This document shows, piece after piece, positions 1 through 6,422 of a stretch of 8,154 nucleotides of DNA. Source of the DNA: an uncultured Akkermansia sp. (lineage in GTDB: Bacteria > Verrucomicrobiota > Verrucomicrobiia > Verrucomicrobiales > Akkermansiaceae); the NCBI GenBank assembly GCA_904502165.1, contig CAJGDB010000083.1, positions 1 through 8,154 on the forward strand, given 5' to 3'. The stretch's first letter is position 1; each line of letters begins with the position of its first letter. The position numbers and the translations under genes are program-made. The notes under the pieces are model-generated. The model was not told where the DNA came from and searched no databases. It worked only from the letters and a program-made list of their open reading frames with translations.

Positions 1-207
1 AGCGGCGTGGTCGTGGCTGCAGTCCTCGCCGTGCTCATGGGCGTGTTCTTCACCAGCAGCGGGGTCGTGGCTGCAGTCCTCGCCGTGTTCATGGGCGTGT
101 TCTTCACCAGCGGCGTGGTCGTGGCTGCAGTCCTCGCCGTGCTCATGGGCGTGTTCTTCACCAGCGGCGTGGTCGTGGCTGCAGTCCTCGCCGTGCTCAT
201 GGGCGTC
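1..207. repeat. 54-bp tandem repeat array (about 3.8 copies visible)
   Basis: The repeat period is exactly 54 bp; the CTGCAG landmark recurs at 17, 71, 125 and 179. Copies are nearly identical at the DNA level. The copy around 50-100 differs by a few substitutions, which give a synonymous Glu codon, a synonymous Ala codon and a His-to-Pro change. Because 54 is 18 codons, gain or loss of units keeps the minus-strand reading frame. The array reaches the left edge, so the total copy number is unknown. Confidence 0.95.
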
Positions 208-333
208 ATGAGACTCTGCATGAGAACCATGGTTGCATCCGGCCCCATGCACGTGACCGGTGTAGTCGTTAATAGAAAATTCAGAAGCGTAGGCCACAGA
301 AGCCAGGAAGCCAAACAAAAGATTCAGTTTCAT
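1..333 (-). CDS. Secreted His/Cys-rich repeat protein, probable CzcB/CusB-type periplasmic adaptor (N-terminal 111 aa, runs off left edge)
   Basis: The ATG at 333 directly follows the TAA of the upstream TolC-family gene (TAAATG), so the two genes are probably translationally coupled. Residues 1-16 form a signal peptide (MKLNLLFGFLASVAYA, cleavage likely before Ser17). A short linker follows with scattered His and Cys33. From about residue 44 to the window edge there is a tandem array of the 18-residue unit GEEHAHEHGEDCSHDHAA, with five His and one Cys per unit: three full units plus a partial first one. Such arrays bind soft or borderline metals (Cu, Zn, Ni, Co). Lying directly after a CzcC-like gene, this is most likely the membrane-fusion adaptor of an RND metal efflux pump, in the classical czcC-czcB-czcA order. 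The adaptor fold itself lies outside the window, so that role is inferred from position. A separate secreted metal chaperone is the main alternative. One unit carries Pro for the last His. Confidence 0.8.
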   Translation of the reverse strand, partial: MKLNLLFGFLASVAYASEFSINDYTGHVHGAGCNHGSHAESHDAHEHGEDCSHDHAAGEEHAHEHGEDCSHDHAAGEEHAHEHGEDCSHDPAAGEEHAHEHGEDCSHDHAA

Positions 334-1620
334 TTACTTAGCAATAAATTCGGGGTTAAGATACTGGAGTTCCACCTGGGTTACCAGCAGTTTAGTCATA
401 CAATCAATAAAATTCAGCCGGCGCAGATATGCCTCCTGCCGGGCATCAGCCACAGCGGGCAGCTTAGTCTCACCGATGGAGTAGAGATTCTCTTGCTTCT
501 TCTCGGCAGCAGAAAGCATCTCCACCCGGTTTTTCTCTGCCCGGCAATGCTTGAGCAGAAGCCTCTGCATATCCGCCAGAGAAACACTCTGCATCAACAG
601 CTCGCGCCATACCTGCACCGCATCGTATTCCTTGATATCGCGCTCGGCATACGCCCTGGCAATACCTTCGCGATTGCGGTTCCAGAGAGGCAGTCTGATA
701 CCCAGTTCAAGACTCACCTTACTATCCTCGTCCTCCTCTTCAAAACCATGCCCGATTTCGAGTTCCGGATACTGCTTGCGGATTTCAAGCTTCAGCTCAG
801 CCTCGCTCGTATCATGCTCGGCAAGGGAAGCCTTCAGGGCCGGATGCTGCATGAGTTTCTCCTGCGTGGGAACAGATACGGCAGCAGGAATATGGTTGGG
901 AAGATGTCCGGCAAGCTCCACTTCACGAAGATCCGGGTGGAGCCCGAGCAGCTTCATCATCTCCAGATGCGCCTCAAGATGCTCCTGTTCCATCTCCTGC
1001 AGCTCCTTCTGGCCGTCATTCCAACGGCGGCAGATAACCTGAAAATCGGCAAACTCCATTTCGCCCAGTTCATGCATACGCTGAGCGCTCTGCTGTTCCT
1101 CAGCCAGCTGCCTTATACGGGACTGCATGAGATGCAGCTTCGCGTGGGTCGACATCACGCGGTAACGCAGCGAATCAAGCTGGCCCAGGTAGGCCCGTTC
1201 CTTTGCTTGCATCGTAAGGTAATCAGCCTCCTTGTAGCAGGCTGCCACCTTCTCTGCAAGTCCGGGCAGGCCTGTAACCGGCAGCGTCAAAGACATGCCG
1301 ACCCCGCGGTTGATGATATTGGGCTCACGAATCCGGGCTATCGACCCGCTGAGGCCGGGGTCTTCCCACAGACCGGCAAACTCTGCCACCGCAGTACTGC
1401 GGGCGCAGGCAAGACGCGCCTGGTTCAATTCCGGATTCAGCAAAAGTCCGATTTCGTGCAATCTGTCAAGGCTCAGCGGAGTCTCCCCTTCGCACATACG
1501 GGCTGAAACCTGCTTCCATTCAGATGAATTCTGCTGAATGTCAACCAGTTTTGGGGAGTACACGGCACACGCCGCCAGCAAAAATGGCAGCATCATCCCC
1601 AGGTAGTGTGGTATCTTCAT
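334..1620 (-). CDS. TolC-family outer-membrane efflux lipoprotein (CzcC/CusC-like)
   Basis: This is an outer-membrane channel component of a tripartite efflux pump, expected to pair with the periplasmic adaptor encoded immediately downstream. With the ATG at 1620 the product is 428 aa, the usual family length. Its N-terminus is a lipoprotein signal with lipobox LAAC and lipidated Cys18. The body is long and helical with two related halves. The family motif LNPELNQARLA lies in the first half, and the pattern LGIRLPLWNRNREGIARA, typical of the second-half strand-helix junction, lies in the second. Long Glu/Gln/Arg-rich stretches fit the periplasmic alpha-barrel coiled coils. A GTG at 1641 would add seven residues (VNKPKNF) and is the alternative start; ATG gives the better-shaped signal peptide. 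Neither has a clear Shine-Dalgarno sequence. The substrate is inferred to be a metal because of the His-rich downstream partner. The family call is firm; the exact subfamily is not. Confidence 0.88.
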   Translation of the reverse strand: MKIPHYLGMMLPFLLAACAVYSPKLVDIQQNSSEWKQVSARMCEGETPLSLDRLHEIGLLLNPELNQARLACARSTAVAEFAGLWEDPGLSGSIARIREPNIINRGVGMSLTLPVTGLPGLAEKVAACYKEADYLTMQAKERAYLGQLDSLRYRVMSTHAKLHLMQSRIRQLAEEQQSAQRMHELGEMEFADFQVICRRWNDGQKELQEMEQEHLEAHLEMMKLLGLHPDLREVELAGHLPNHIPAAVSVPTQEKLMQHPALKASLAEHDTSEAELKLEIRKQYPELEIGHGFEEEDEDSKVSLELGIRLPLWNRNREGIARAYAERDIKEYDAVQVWRELLMQSVSLADMQRLLLKHCRAEKNRVEMLSAAEKKQENLYSIGETKLPAVADARQEAYLRRLNFIDCMTKLLVTQVELQYLNPEFIAK

Positions 1621-1641
1621 AAAATTTTTCGGCTTATTCAC

Positions 1642-1655
1642 GCGCGTATACGCGC
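1642..1655. promoter_or_regulatory. Perfect 14-bp palindrome GCGCGTATACGCGC ahead of the efflux operon
   Basis: The sequence is its own reverse complement. It lies between the putative promoter (1672-1700) and the ATG at 1620, about where a repressor would block transcription of the efflux operon. The placement and perfect symmetry suggest an operator. No regulator is visible in the window and no known operator consensus is recognised. Confidence 0.4.
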
Positions 1656-1671
1656 ACGATGTACTGTCGTA

Positions 1672-1700
1672 TATTTAATCCCTCCGGGGAACGATGTAAA
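1672..1700 (-). promoter_or_regulatory. Candidate sigma70-type promoter for the TolC/adaptor efflux operon
   Basis: On the minus strand, TTTACA (1695-1700, five of six to the -35 consensus) is followed after 17 bases by TAAATA (1672-1677), a weak -10. Transcription would start near 1665, upstream of the 14-bp palindrome. The gap to the upstream CcsA-like gene (stop at 1755) also supports a separate transcription unit. The -10 match is poor, so this is tentative. Confidence 0.35.
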
Positions 1701-1754
1701 GAAAAAAGTAAAAAAGGTCAAGACAAAACACCAGAAAACACCGATACTGGCAAC

Positions 1755-2507
1755 TTAGCGGGCGTAACTGTGCAGAGACTCGATGTGCGGCAGCAGATTG
1801 ACCACCAGGAACGTGATGACCACAGCTGCGAACCCCAGCAGCAACAAAGGCCTGCGCCACGAAGCAAAGGCAGGATAACGCGCCACATGCAGGTAAATGA
1901 GGTATAAGCACCAGGTAAGCAGTGACCACACCTCTTTGATATCCCAGGCCCAGTATCCCCCCCACGCGGCATCTGCCCATAAAGCACCGCTCCACAGACC
2001 GAAGGTCATAAAGGGAAAAGCCAGCCTGACGACTGCATCTGCAGCCCGCAGGCGGGATTCACAGCTGAAAGAAGCCAGCGTCAGCAAAGCGGCCACCGTC
2101 ATGAGCCCATAGGCAACAACATACGCAATGACATGCGGTGCAAACCAGGGCGATTGCAAAGCAGGCATCTGCCGCCATGCCGCCTGCATAGGCATGCAGA
2201 GGGCTCCCACCAACGCCAGAGCAGAAGCACCAGCCAGCCACGAGGTGAGCTCAAGGCCGTGATAACGGCGCAGGTAGAATGCAGCCGGAGCCATGACAAG
2301 AGGAAAGAAAGCCAGCACGTGGCGCATATTGCCGAAAGGCGGTGCCTGTGCCAGCACCCAGTCTGCCACAAAGAGCAGCAAGGAAACCACCCATACCGCC
2401 GCCATGGCCCGCCGGGAATCAGCCAGCCGCTTGCCCCAGCCACAAGCCACGGAAACAAGGCTCAGCAGCAGGGCCAGTATTGTAAGAGAATAAACAAGGG
2501 TTATCAT
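1755..2507 (-). CDS. ccsA: Cytochrome c biogenesis protein, CcsA/ResC family (heme handling)
   Basis: This is an integral membrane protein of System II cytochrome c maturation, which delivers heme across the membrane for attachment to apocytochromes together with its ResB/CcsB partner. The ATG at 2507 overlaps the stop of the ResB-like gene as ATGA, so the product is 250 aa and translation is probably coupled. About seven or eight hydrophobic segments are visible. The WWD signature is present at residues 182-192 (WGGYWAWDIKE), with Ile where Pro is usual in WDPKE. The expected flanking heme-ligand histidines are seen as His125 (PWFAPH) and His246 near the C-terminus (ESLHSY). The open frame extends further upstream to 2669, but that part lies inside the ResB-like gene and reads as non-membrane low-complexity sequence, so the shorter start is preferred. 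No obvious strong terminator follows. Confidence 0.9.
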   Translation of the reverse strand: MITLVYSLTILALLLSLVSVACGWGKRLADSRRAMAAVWVVSLLLFVADWVLAQAPPFGNMRHVLAFFPLVMAPAAFYLRRYHGLELTSWLAGASALALVGALCMPMQAAWRQMPALQSPWFAPHVIAYVVAYGLMTVAALLTLASFSCESRLRAADAVVRLAFPFMTFGLWSGALWADAAWGGYWAWDIKEVWSLLTWCLYLIYLHVARYPAFASWRRPLLLLGFAAVVITFLVVNLLPHIESLHSYAR

Positions 2508-3565
2508 GACCGGGGCTCCTCCTTTCTCCACCAGCACCATACCGCCGTGCAGATCATGATGCCCACCATACCGCAAAGCGCAGCAAACCGGCCCGGAGCC
2601 CGGCGCGCCTGCATCAGCACCTGAGCCTGTTCCCCCTCCCCTCGGTAGGAAGAAAGCGAGAAGCGCCATTCCTTACAGGCAAAAGGTGAATTCACCCTCA
2701 GTTCTGCCCGATGCGTTTCCGGACGCCCGCGATGGTCTGTAAAGGCAACTATGTGAGCACAGTAATCGCGCACCGTTCCCGGATTCTGCACCAGCACCCG
2801 GGCGGGATTTCCCGGCAGCATCAGGAAAGGATGCGGCATGCCGGGCGCTTTTTTCAAGGCACTGAGAGGCCAGCTTTCCGCCCCCAGGTGCAGCATATCC
2901 CCACGGCGCTCCACCGAGTGCATAGCCCCGGGTCGCCCCTGCTCAAATGAATACACGGCATAAGTGGCATCATCGTAATGACTTACCTCGAACTTATCCA
3001 CTCGCAGTCGGAACCCAAGAGGATACCGGCTGCCGTCCTCTGCCTGCAATTCCGTTATCTCCGTTCGGGCATCGGCCGGCAGGGCCACGGGAATACGTAC
3101 TTCCCAGAGCATATCGGCATAAGCGCCCAGCCCCAGCAGCCCCACAGCCCAATGCAGGCCAGCCAGCCAGAGAATGCGCTGGTTCATTACCCGGCAACAC
3201 AGAAAACCAAAGACCCCCATGAACACAACGCCGCAGATAGCGGTGCATGCCATAGCTACCGCACCAGCCCACATAGGGCCACCAATACAGGCATATTCCA
3301 CCGCCCGGGTTCCATACTGAACCAGCATAGCCAGCCCGGTTACAGTAAAGAAGAGGAATACCAGACCGGAAATCAGCTGCACCCGGCGCCCAGGTACCAG
3401 ACGCCAGCCCCCCACCAGACAGAGCAGAATACAGAGCAGACCAAGCAGCAACATGGCACCGCCCCTGTACACCCCGGCAGCCCCCAGCAGAGGAAAACCG
3501 CCTGCCAGCAGCAGCACACATGCTGCCCCCAGCGCCATGATTCCACCCTTAAACCACGCCGTCAT
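2504..3565 (-). CDS. ResB/CcsB-like cytochrome c biogenesis protein
   Basis: This is the partner of CcsA in System II cytochrome c maturation, thought to act with it in periplasmic heme ligation to CXXCH apocytochromes. The 353-aa product has about five hydrophobic segments in residues 7-154, a soluble periplasmic-type domain at roughly 155-325, and a final membrane helix at about 326-346 ending in WCWWRKEE. Within the soluble domain are ResB-like patterns: LRVDKFEVSHYDDATY (187-202), the strand ELRVNSPF (288-295), LSSYRGEG (304-311) and the PGR turn just before the last helix. Five leading helices are more than in compact ResB proteins, so this is a divergent arrangement. The start at 3565 lies three bases after the stop of the LpxR-family gene, with GGTAAGG overlapping that stop as a possible ribosome-binding site. 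Its end overlaps the ccsA start. Family identity is likely, based on the soluble domain and the neighbour. Confidence 0.8.
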   Translation of the reverse strand: MTAWFKGGIMALGAACVLLLAGGFPLLGAAGVYRGGAMLLLGLLCILLCLVGGWRLVPGRRVQLISGLVFLFFTVTGLAMLVQYGTRAVEYACIGGPMWAGAVAMACTAICGVVFMGVFGFLCCRVMNQRILWLAGLHWAVGLLGLGAYADMLWEVRIPVALPADARTEITELQAEDGSRYPLGFRLRVDKFEVSHYDDATYAVYSFEQGRPGAMHSVERRGDMLHLGAESWPLSALKKAPGMPHPFLMLPGNPARVLVQNPGTVRDYCAHIVAFTDHRGRPETHRAELRVNSPFACKEWRFSLSSYRGEGEQAQVLMQARRAPGRFAALCGMVGIMICTAVWCWWRKEEPRS

Positions 3566-3568
3566 GCC

Positions 3569-4546
3569 TTACCAATGGAATCCGAAATTGAACGTACCAA
3601 ACACAGTATCGTCATCCTGAGCGTGAAAATTGGGCGTACGGGTTACAATACCAACGTAGTAATCCACCCCTTTATGCCGCACCCCCAGTCCCATGGTAGC
3701 CTCTCCCACCCAGGGTTCAAGCGTGCAGGTTTCTGCAAAATCGTGGAACACGCCCCCGTCTATAAATAAATCACGCTCCACATAACGAATCGATCCACCC
3801 ATCAGAATATACCAGGAGCCCGTGTACGGGTCATAATCCGGCTTACGGATAAGCCCCATACCATAATCTGCGGCATGATTTCCGGTCACCTGCATGGCAG
3901 GGGGCAGATTCCTGCCAAAACGAATATACACACCAGCTTCTGCCGCAATGGATACCGTCCCCAGTTCCTCGCGGGTAACAAAGGTGGCATCACTCTGCAG
4001 GCCATTGGTAGTCGTCATTTCCAGCCACGGCAGGCGGTAATCCTGACGGGCCGAGAACTGGAACGTCATTTCAGAGGGAATCTGGTCTCCCCAGCCATAC
4101 CAGCGCTGGCAATCGAACACCCTGTGAACCATGTCCTGGGTTTCATCCGCCAGCGAGGGCTTGCCGGTAGTCCCCACCTGAAATTCCATACTGTTGCCCA
4201 CAAACTCACCAGCATACAGATGAGCCACACCCAGTGCAAGATAGCCAGCATAAGGATGCTCACCAGCAACCGCACCATTCGTGTGGTGCTGCGGGGTATA
4301 CATATTCTGCGTAAGGCTTATACCAAATGCATGATTGCAATTTTTAGCAAATGCACGGGCATAATCAATGCGCGTACCATGGGTGTAATTGCAATCACTC
4401 CCGAATGGGGAATCATTCTCCATCACGAAACGGAGATGATGGCGGGGCTGGGAAGAAAACCCCTCCTCGCCGGGCTGGGGGAGAGGGTTCAGCGAATCCA
4501 CCACAGCACAGCCCGCAGCCATTGCTATCCAGGGCAAAGCACTCAT
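3569..4546 (-). CDS. lpxR: LpxR-family outer-membrane lipid A deacylase (DUF2219)
   Basis: Characterised members remove the 3'-acyloxyacyl group from lipid A at the outer membrane, altering surface charge and immune recognition. The 325-aa product matches the family in length and motif order. The N-terminal strand is VMENDSPFGSDCNYTHG (41-57), with the Asn44/Asp45 pair and Thr55. Then come QNMYTP (80-85), HPYAGYL (97-103, usually RPYAG), a helix SLADETQDMVHRVF (131-144) holding the probable catalytic His141, and GWGDQIPSEM (151-160). Alternating aromatic strands follow and the protein ends in the aromatic residue Trp, as barrel proteins do. The N-terminus is short and lacks a positively charged n-region; AAGC at 10-13 could be a weak lipobox. 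No upstream in-frame ATG, GTG or TTG exists before a stop. The gene has its own promoter and is followed after three bases by the ResB-like gene. Activity on lipid A is inferred from the family. Confidence 0.88.
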   Translation of the reverse strand: MSALPWIAMAAGCAVVDSLNPLPQPGEEGFSSQPRHHLRFVMENDSPFGSDCNYTHGTRIDYARAFAKNCNHAFGISLTQNMYTPQHHTNGAVAGEHPYAGYLALGVAHLYAGEFVGNSMEFQVGTTGKPSLADETQDMVHRVFDCQRWYGWGDQIPSEMTFQFSARQDYRLPWLEMTTTNGLQSDATFVTREELGTVSIAAEAGVYIRFGRNLPPAMQVTGNHAADYGMGLIRKPDYDPYTGSWYILMGGSIRYVERDLFIDGGVFHDFAETCTLEPWVGEATMGLGVRHKGVDYYVGIVTRTPNFHAQDDDTVFGTFNFGFHW

Positions 4547-4554
4547 ACACCCTG

Positions 4555-4583
4555 AATATAGTCCCGAATTCAGTGAAAGTCAA
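4555..4583 (-). promoter_or_regulatory. Strong sigma70-type promoter for the lpxR-resB-ccsA unit
   Basis: On the minus strand, TTGACT (4578-4583, five of six) is separated by exactly 17 bases from TATATT (4555-4560, five of six). It lies in the 40-base gap after ybeY. The expected transcription start falls at about 4547-4548, one or two bases from the ATG at 4546, which would make a nearly leaderless mRNA. Confidence 0.65.
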
Positions 4584-4586
4584 CCT

Positions 4587-5063
4587 TTATCGGCTGTTAT
4601 TGTCCGGTTTGCATGTGCCCGTAGCAGGAAACCAGCGTTTCACCAACGGCTCCTGAACCGCAAAGAGGCCCTCCCTGTCCTCCGGTTCATAATCCAGATA
4701 CCCATGCAGGTGCGTCAACCCGTGCACCATATAGCGGAAAAGCTCCTCCTCCCGTGCTATACCATGAGCAGAGGCATAAGAAGCAGCCGTATCACAGCTC
4801 ACCAGCACCTCGCCATAAGGGAACGTAATGGCATCGGTCGGGGTCGGGTCGTTCAGGAATTCACCATGCACCTCAGCAATGGCTGCATCATCCACAATGG
4901 AAATTTCCACCATATCCAATGAGCTGAGCACATGATCCGGCCCCTTCGGCGCTGCCAGCAATTCCGGGAGCATGGCCTGCAAGGCAGACTGGAAACCAGC
5001 CACCAGCTCCGGTGTCACCCAGTCATTTTCAACATTGATGTAGATTTCAATCTGAGGCTGCAT
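4587..5063 (-). CDS. ybeY: Endoribonuclease YbeY (16S rRNA 3' maturation / ribosome quality control)
   Basis: YbeY is a metal-dependent single-strand endoribonuclease needed for 16S rRNA processing and late 30S quality control. The ATG at 5063 is chosen because AGGAGGG lies five bases upstream; it gives 158 aa, the normal size. The frame stays open up to 5180, but that part overlaps tadA and lacks family features. The signature segments are FLNDPTPTDAITFPYGEVLVS (about 69-89), with the usual residues between LN and TD shortened, and the metal site MVHGLTHLHGYLDY (112-125). Family zinc ligands follow HGxLHLxGYDH: here His114 and His118 are kept but the third ligand position is Asp124. The start lies inside the end of tadA (17-base overlap), so the two are cotranscribed. 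The Asp ligand probably marks a lineage variant, not a dead enzyme. Confidence 0.9.
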   Translation of the reverse strand: MQPQIEIYINVENDWVTPELVAGFQSALQAMLPELLAAPKGPDHVLSSLDMVEISIVDDAAIAEVHGEFLNDPTPTDAITFPYGEVLVSCDTAASYASAHGIAREEELFRYMVHGLTHLHGYLDYEPEDREGLFAVQEPLVKRWFPATGTCKPDNNSR

Positions 5064-5559
5064 CACATCCCTCCTCTCTCTCCCGGCGTTTGCGTTCCTT
5101 GGCGGCGGCACGGGCGGCACGGAAAAATGACTGGAACTGCTCCAGACAGGCATCTGCCAGCACCCCACCCTGCACCTCACATTTGTGATTCAGCGGCGGG
5201 TTGGAATCCAGCAGGTTAATCCACCCGCCGCAGGCCCCGCCCCTGGAATCAGGAATACCAAATACCACGCGATCCGGGCGGCAATGCACCAGCGCCCCGG
5301 CGCACATGGGGCACGGTTCCTTGGTCACGTATACCGTACACCCCTCCAGCCGCCAGTCACCCACCGCAGCCTCAGCAGCAGTAAGCGCCAGCATTTCTGC
5401 ATGAGCCGTGGCATCCTTGAGCGTTTCCACCTGGTTCCATCCCCGGGCAATTACCCGCCCATCCTTCACCACCACACAGCCACAGGGCACCTCGTCAGCC
5501 TCGCGAGCCTTTTCAGCCTCGCGCATAGCCAGCAGCATGAACTGTTCATCCTCGGTCAT
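5047..5559 (-). CDS. tadA: tRNA-specific adenosine deaminase TadA
   Basis: TadA deaminates A34 to inosine in tRNA-Arg(ACG), allowing one tRNA to read several Arg codons. From the ATG at 5559 the product is 170 aa. It has the complete zinc-deaminase core: HAEM with His53 and catalytic Glu55, and PCPMC with zinc ligands Cys83 and Cys86. Substrate-side features include WNQVE (Asn42) and the AGALVHCRPDRVVFG segment. The N-terminal helix EQFMLLAMREAEKA and the EVPCGCVVV strand match the family, though EVPVGAVVV is commoner. A Lys/Arg/Glu-rich helix ends the protein. A GTG at 5601 would add 14 residues not typical of the family, so the ATG is preferred despite a poor Shine-Dalgarno. The 3' end overlaps ybeY. 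A related guanine deaminase is less likely, given the family fit and the ybeY neighbour. Confidence 0.92.
   Translation of the reverse strand: MTEDEQFMLLAMREAEKAREADEVPCGCVVVKDGRVIARGWNQVETLKDATAHAEMLALTAAEAAVGDWRLEGCTVYVTKEPCPMCAGALVHCRPDRVVFGIPDSRGGACGGWINLLDSNPPLNHKCEVQGGVLADACLEQFQSFFRAARAAAKERKRREREEGCDAASD
5069..5075 (-). promoter_or_regulatory. ybeY: Shine-Dalgarno AGGAGGG that fixes the ybeY start
   Basis: This near-perfect ribosome-binding site lies inside the last codons of tadA, five bases before the ATG at 5063. It is the strongest one in the window and decides between the internal ATG and the longer open frame. Confidence 0.8.
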
Positions 5560-5639
5560 AGAAAATAAAGAAATCCAGGCAGGAACAACAGGCGCAGACA
5601 CCGCTTCGTCTTACCAGGCGCTCAGCATTGAACTGCGAA

Positions 5640-5684
5640 AGAAAAAGCGGCCGGCGGGCAGATTTCCGCCCCTGCCGGCCGCTT
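5640..5684 (-). terminator. Rho-independent terminator after the 165-aa protein gene
   Basis: A GC-rich hairpin has perfect 11-base arms: AAGCGGCCGGC (5645-5655) pairs with GCCGGCCGCTT (5674-5684). The inner GGGC/GCCC may extend the stem. Read on the minus strand it is followed by a run of T (5642-5646). It lies about 20 bases after the stop of the upstream gene and separates it from tadA. Confidence 0.85.
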
Positions 5685-5705
5685 CAGCGGTTCAAGATAA
5701 TCCGA

Positions 5706-6203
5706 TTACTTGATGGTAATGCGCTCATCGTTATCCAGAATGGCCTGCAGCTCAGGCCAGCCTTCCTCGGTCTGATTCTGGAACATGTGCAGGTAAACGG
5801 AGACAGCACCAGCGGGATAGGCCTCGAACAGGGAGTCAACAGCCTCCTTCAGCTTATCGGCATCAAGAGTCTCGGGCAGCACATCCACCACACCATGGCC
5901 ATTGTGCTCAATGCCCAGTTTCTCGATAAAGCTCACCAGCATCCCCTCGTGCTTACGAATCAGCCACACCTGCAGAAGGTGGTCGGCAATTGTCTCAGCC
6001 GGCTTCCAGGAGAGCATCTTCTTAATCCATGCAAACTGCTCAGCCACAGGCTTCTGCTGCATGTACTGCGGGCGGAGCTTCTTGAGCGCACCCAGCTCAC
6101 GAAGAGCAGCACGATACACGTTGCGCTCCTGGTTACGCATCCAGTCAAGGAAAGCGTTGACCGTCTCGTCATCCGACTTCTGGAAAATGGTGTAGGACTT
6201 CAT
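5706..6203 (-). CDS. Conserved-looking helical cytoplasmic protein of unknown function
   Basis: No family is recognised. The 165-aa product starts at ATG 6203 and ends at TAA 5706, just before a strong terminator, so it looks like a complete single-gene unit. It has no signal peptide or membrane segment. The sequence is rich in amphipathic helices: LDWMRNQERNVYRAALREL near the N-terminus, then FAWIKKMLSWKPAETIADHLLQVWLI, then DADKLKEAVDSLFEAYP. The C-terminal half includes VYLHMFQNQTEEGWPELQAIL, which suggests a helical-repeat or adaptor-like fold. Trp and Met are frequent. No catalytic motif or metal-ligand cluster stands out. There is no clear Shine-Dalgarno. Its codon use resembles the other host genes, with CGC/CTG-rich codons, so it is probably resident. 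It is a real gene by its length, codon use and terminator. Confidence 0.75.
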   Translation of the reverse strand: MKSYTIFQKSDDETVNAFLDWMRNQERNVYRAALRELGALKKLRPQYMQQKPVAEQFAWIKKMLSWKPAETIADHLLQVWLIRKHEGMLVSFIEKLGIEHNGHGVVDVLPETLDADKLKEAVDSLFEAYPAGAVSVYLHMFQNQTEEGWPELQAILDNDERITIK

Positions 6204-6307
6204 ATATGTAGAGAAAGGATAAATGTGGCAATACTAAACCACATCAACCGGCATTTGTCGAGTATAAGCTTAGACATAATGCATGAATATGCAGCACTTT
6301 TTCAAGC

Positions 6308-6337
6308 AGAAAGCCCCGGAGCATCTGCTCCGGGGCT
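6308..6337 (-). terminator. Terminator of the tRNA transcript
   Basis: Perfect 12-base inverted arms AGCCCCGGAGCA (6312-6323) and TGCTCCGGGGCT (6326-6337) lie eight bases beyond the tRNA-Glu 3' end on the minus strand. A short TTTCTGCTT tail follows. The position and shape fit a rho-independent terminator for the tRNA-Lys/tRNA-Glu transcript. Confidence 0.75.
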
Positions 6338-6344
6338 CTTCAAG

Positions 6345-6416
6345 CATCCCCACGCGGATTCGAACCGCGGTTCTATGACTGAGAATCATATGTCCTAACC
6401 CCTAGACGATGGGGAC
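6345..6416 (-). tRNA. tRNA-Glu(CTC)
   Basis: The minus strand folds as a complete cloverleaf. The acceptor arms GTCCCCA and TGGGGAT pair with one G-T at the first position, and the discriminator is G as in other bacterial tRNA-Glu. The D region contains GTCTAGGGGTTAGGAC, as in tRNA-Glu of E. coli. The anticodon stem TATGA/TCATA closes the loop TTCTCAG, giving anticodon CTC for GAG codons. The T arm is CGCGG-TTCGAAT-CCGCG. No CCA is encoded (CTT follows), so it must be added by nucleotidyltransferase. The 5' end is six bases from the tRNA-Lys remnant, so the two were originally one transcript. A terminator follows. Confidence 0.95.
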
Positions 6417-6422
6417 ATGTAG

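Noticed and set aside
1..207. Repeat array as a possible CRISPR
   Set aside because: The units are contiguous and coding with no unique spacers, and the 54-bp period is exactly 18 codons.
7..1506. Long plus-strand open frame beginning with repetitive Val/Ala/Leu/Phe-rich sequence
   Set aside because: It is antisense to the His-rich repeats and the TolC-family gene. The hydrophobic repeats are just the complement of His/Glu codons, and the remainder has no family character.
1700..1754. Terminator after the CcsA-like gene
   Set aside because: Only a four-base CCAG/CTGG stem precedes the T-rich stretch, too weak to call.
2508..2669. Longer start for the CcsA-like gene
   Set aside because: The extra residues overlap the ResB-like gene and look like out-of-frame coding. 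The ATGA overlap at 2507 and the membrane-helix start there are more natural.
2978..3769. 263-residue plus-strand open frame
   Set aside because: It is a shadow of the ResB-like and LpxR-family genes, rich in His, Pro and Gln, with no recognisable domain.
5064..5180. Longer start for ybeY
   Set aside because: It lies inside tadA in another frame and lacks YbeY features, while AGGAGGG supports the ATG at 5063.
6204..6300. Promoter for the 165-aa protein (TATACT at 6261-6266, minus strand)
   Set aside because: The -10 match is good, but no acceptable -35 lies at the right distance, so it was not listed as a feature.
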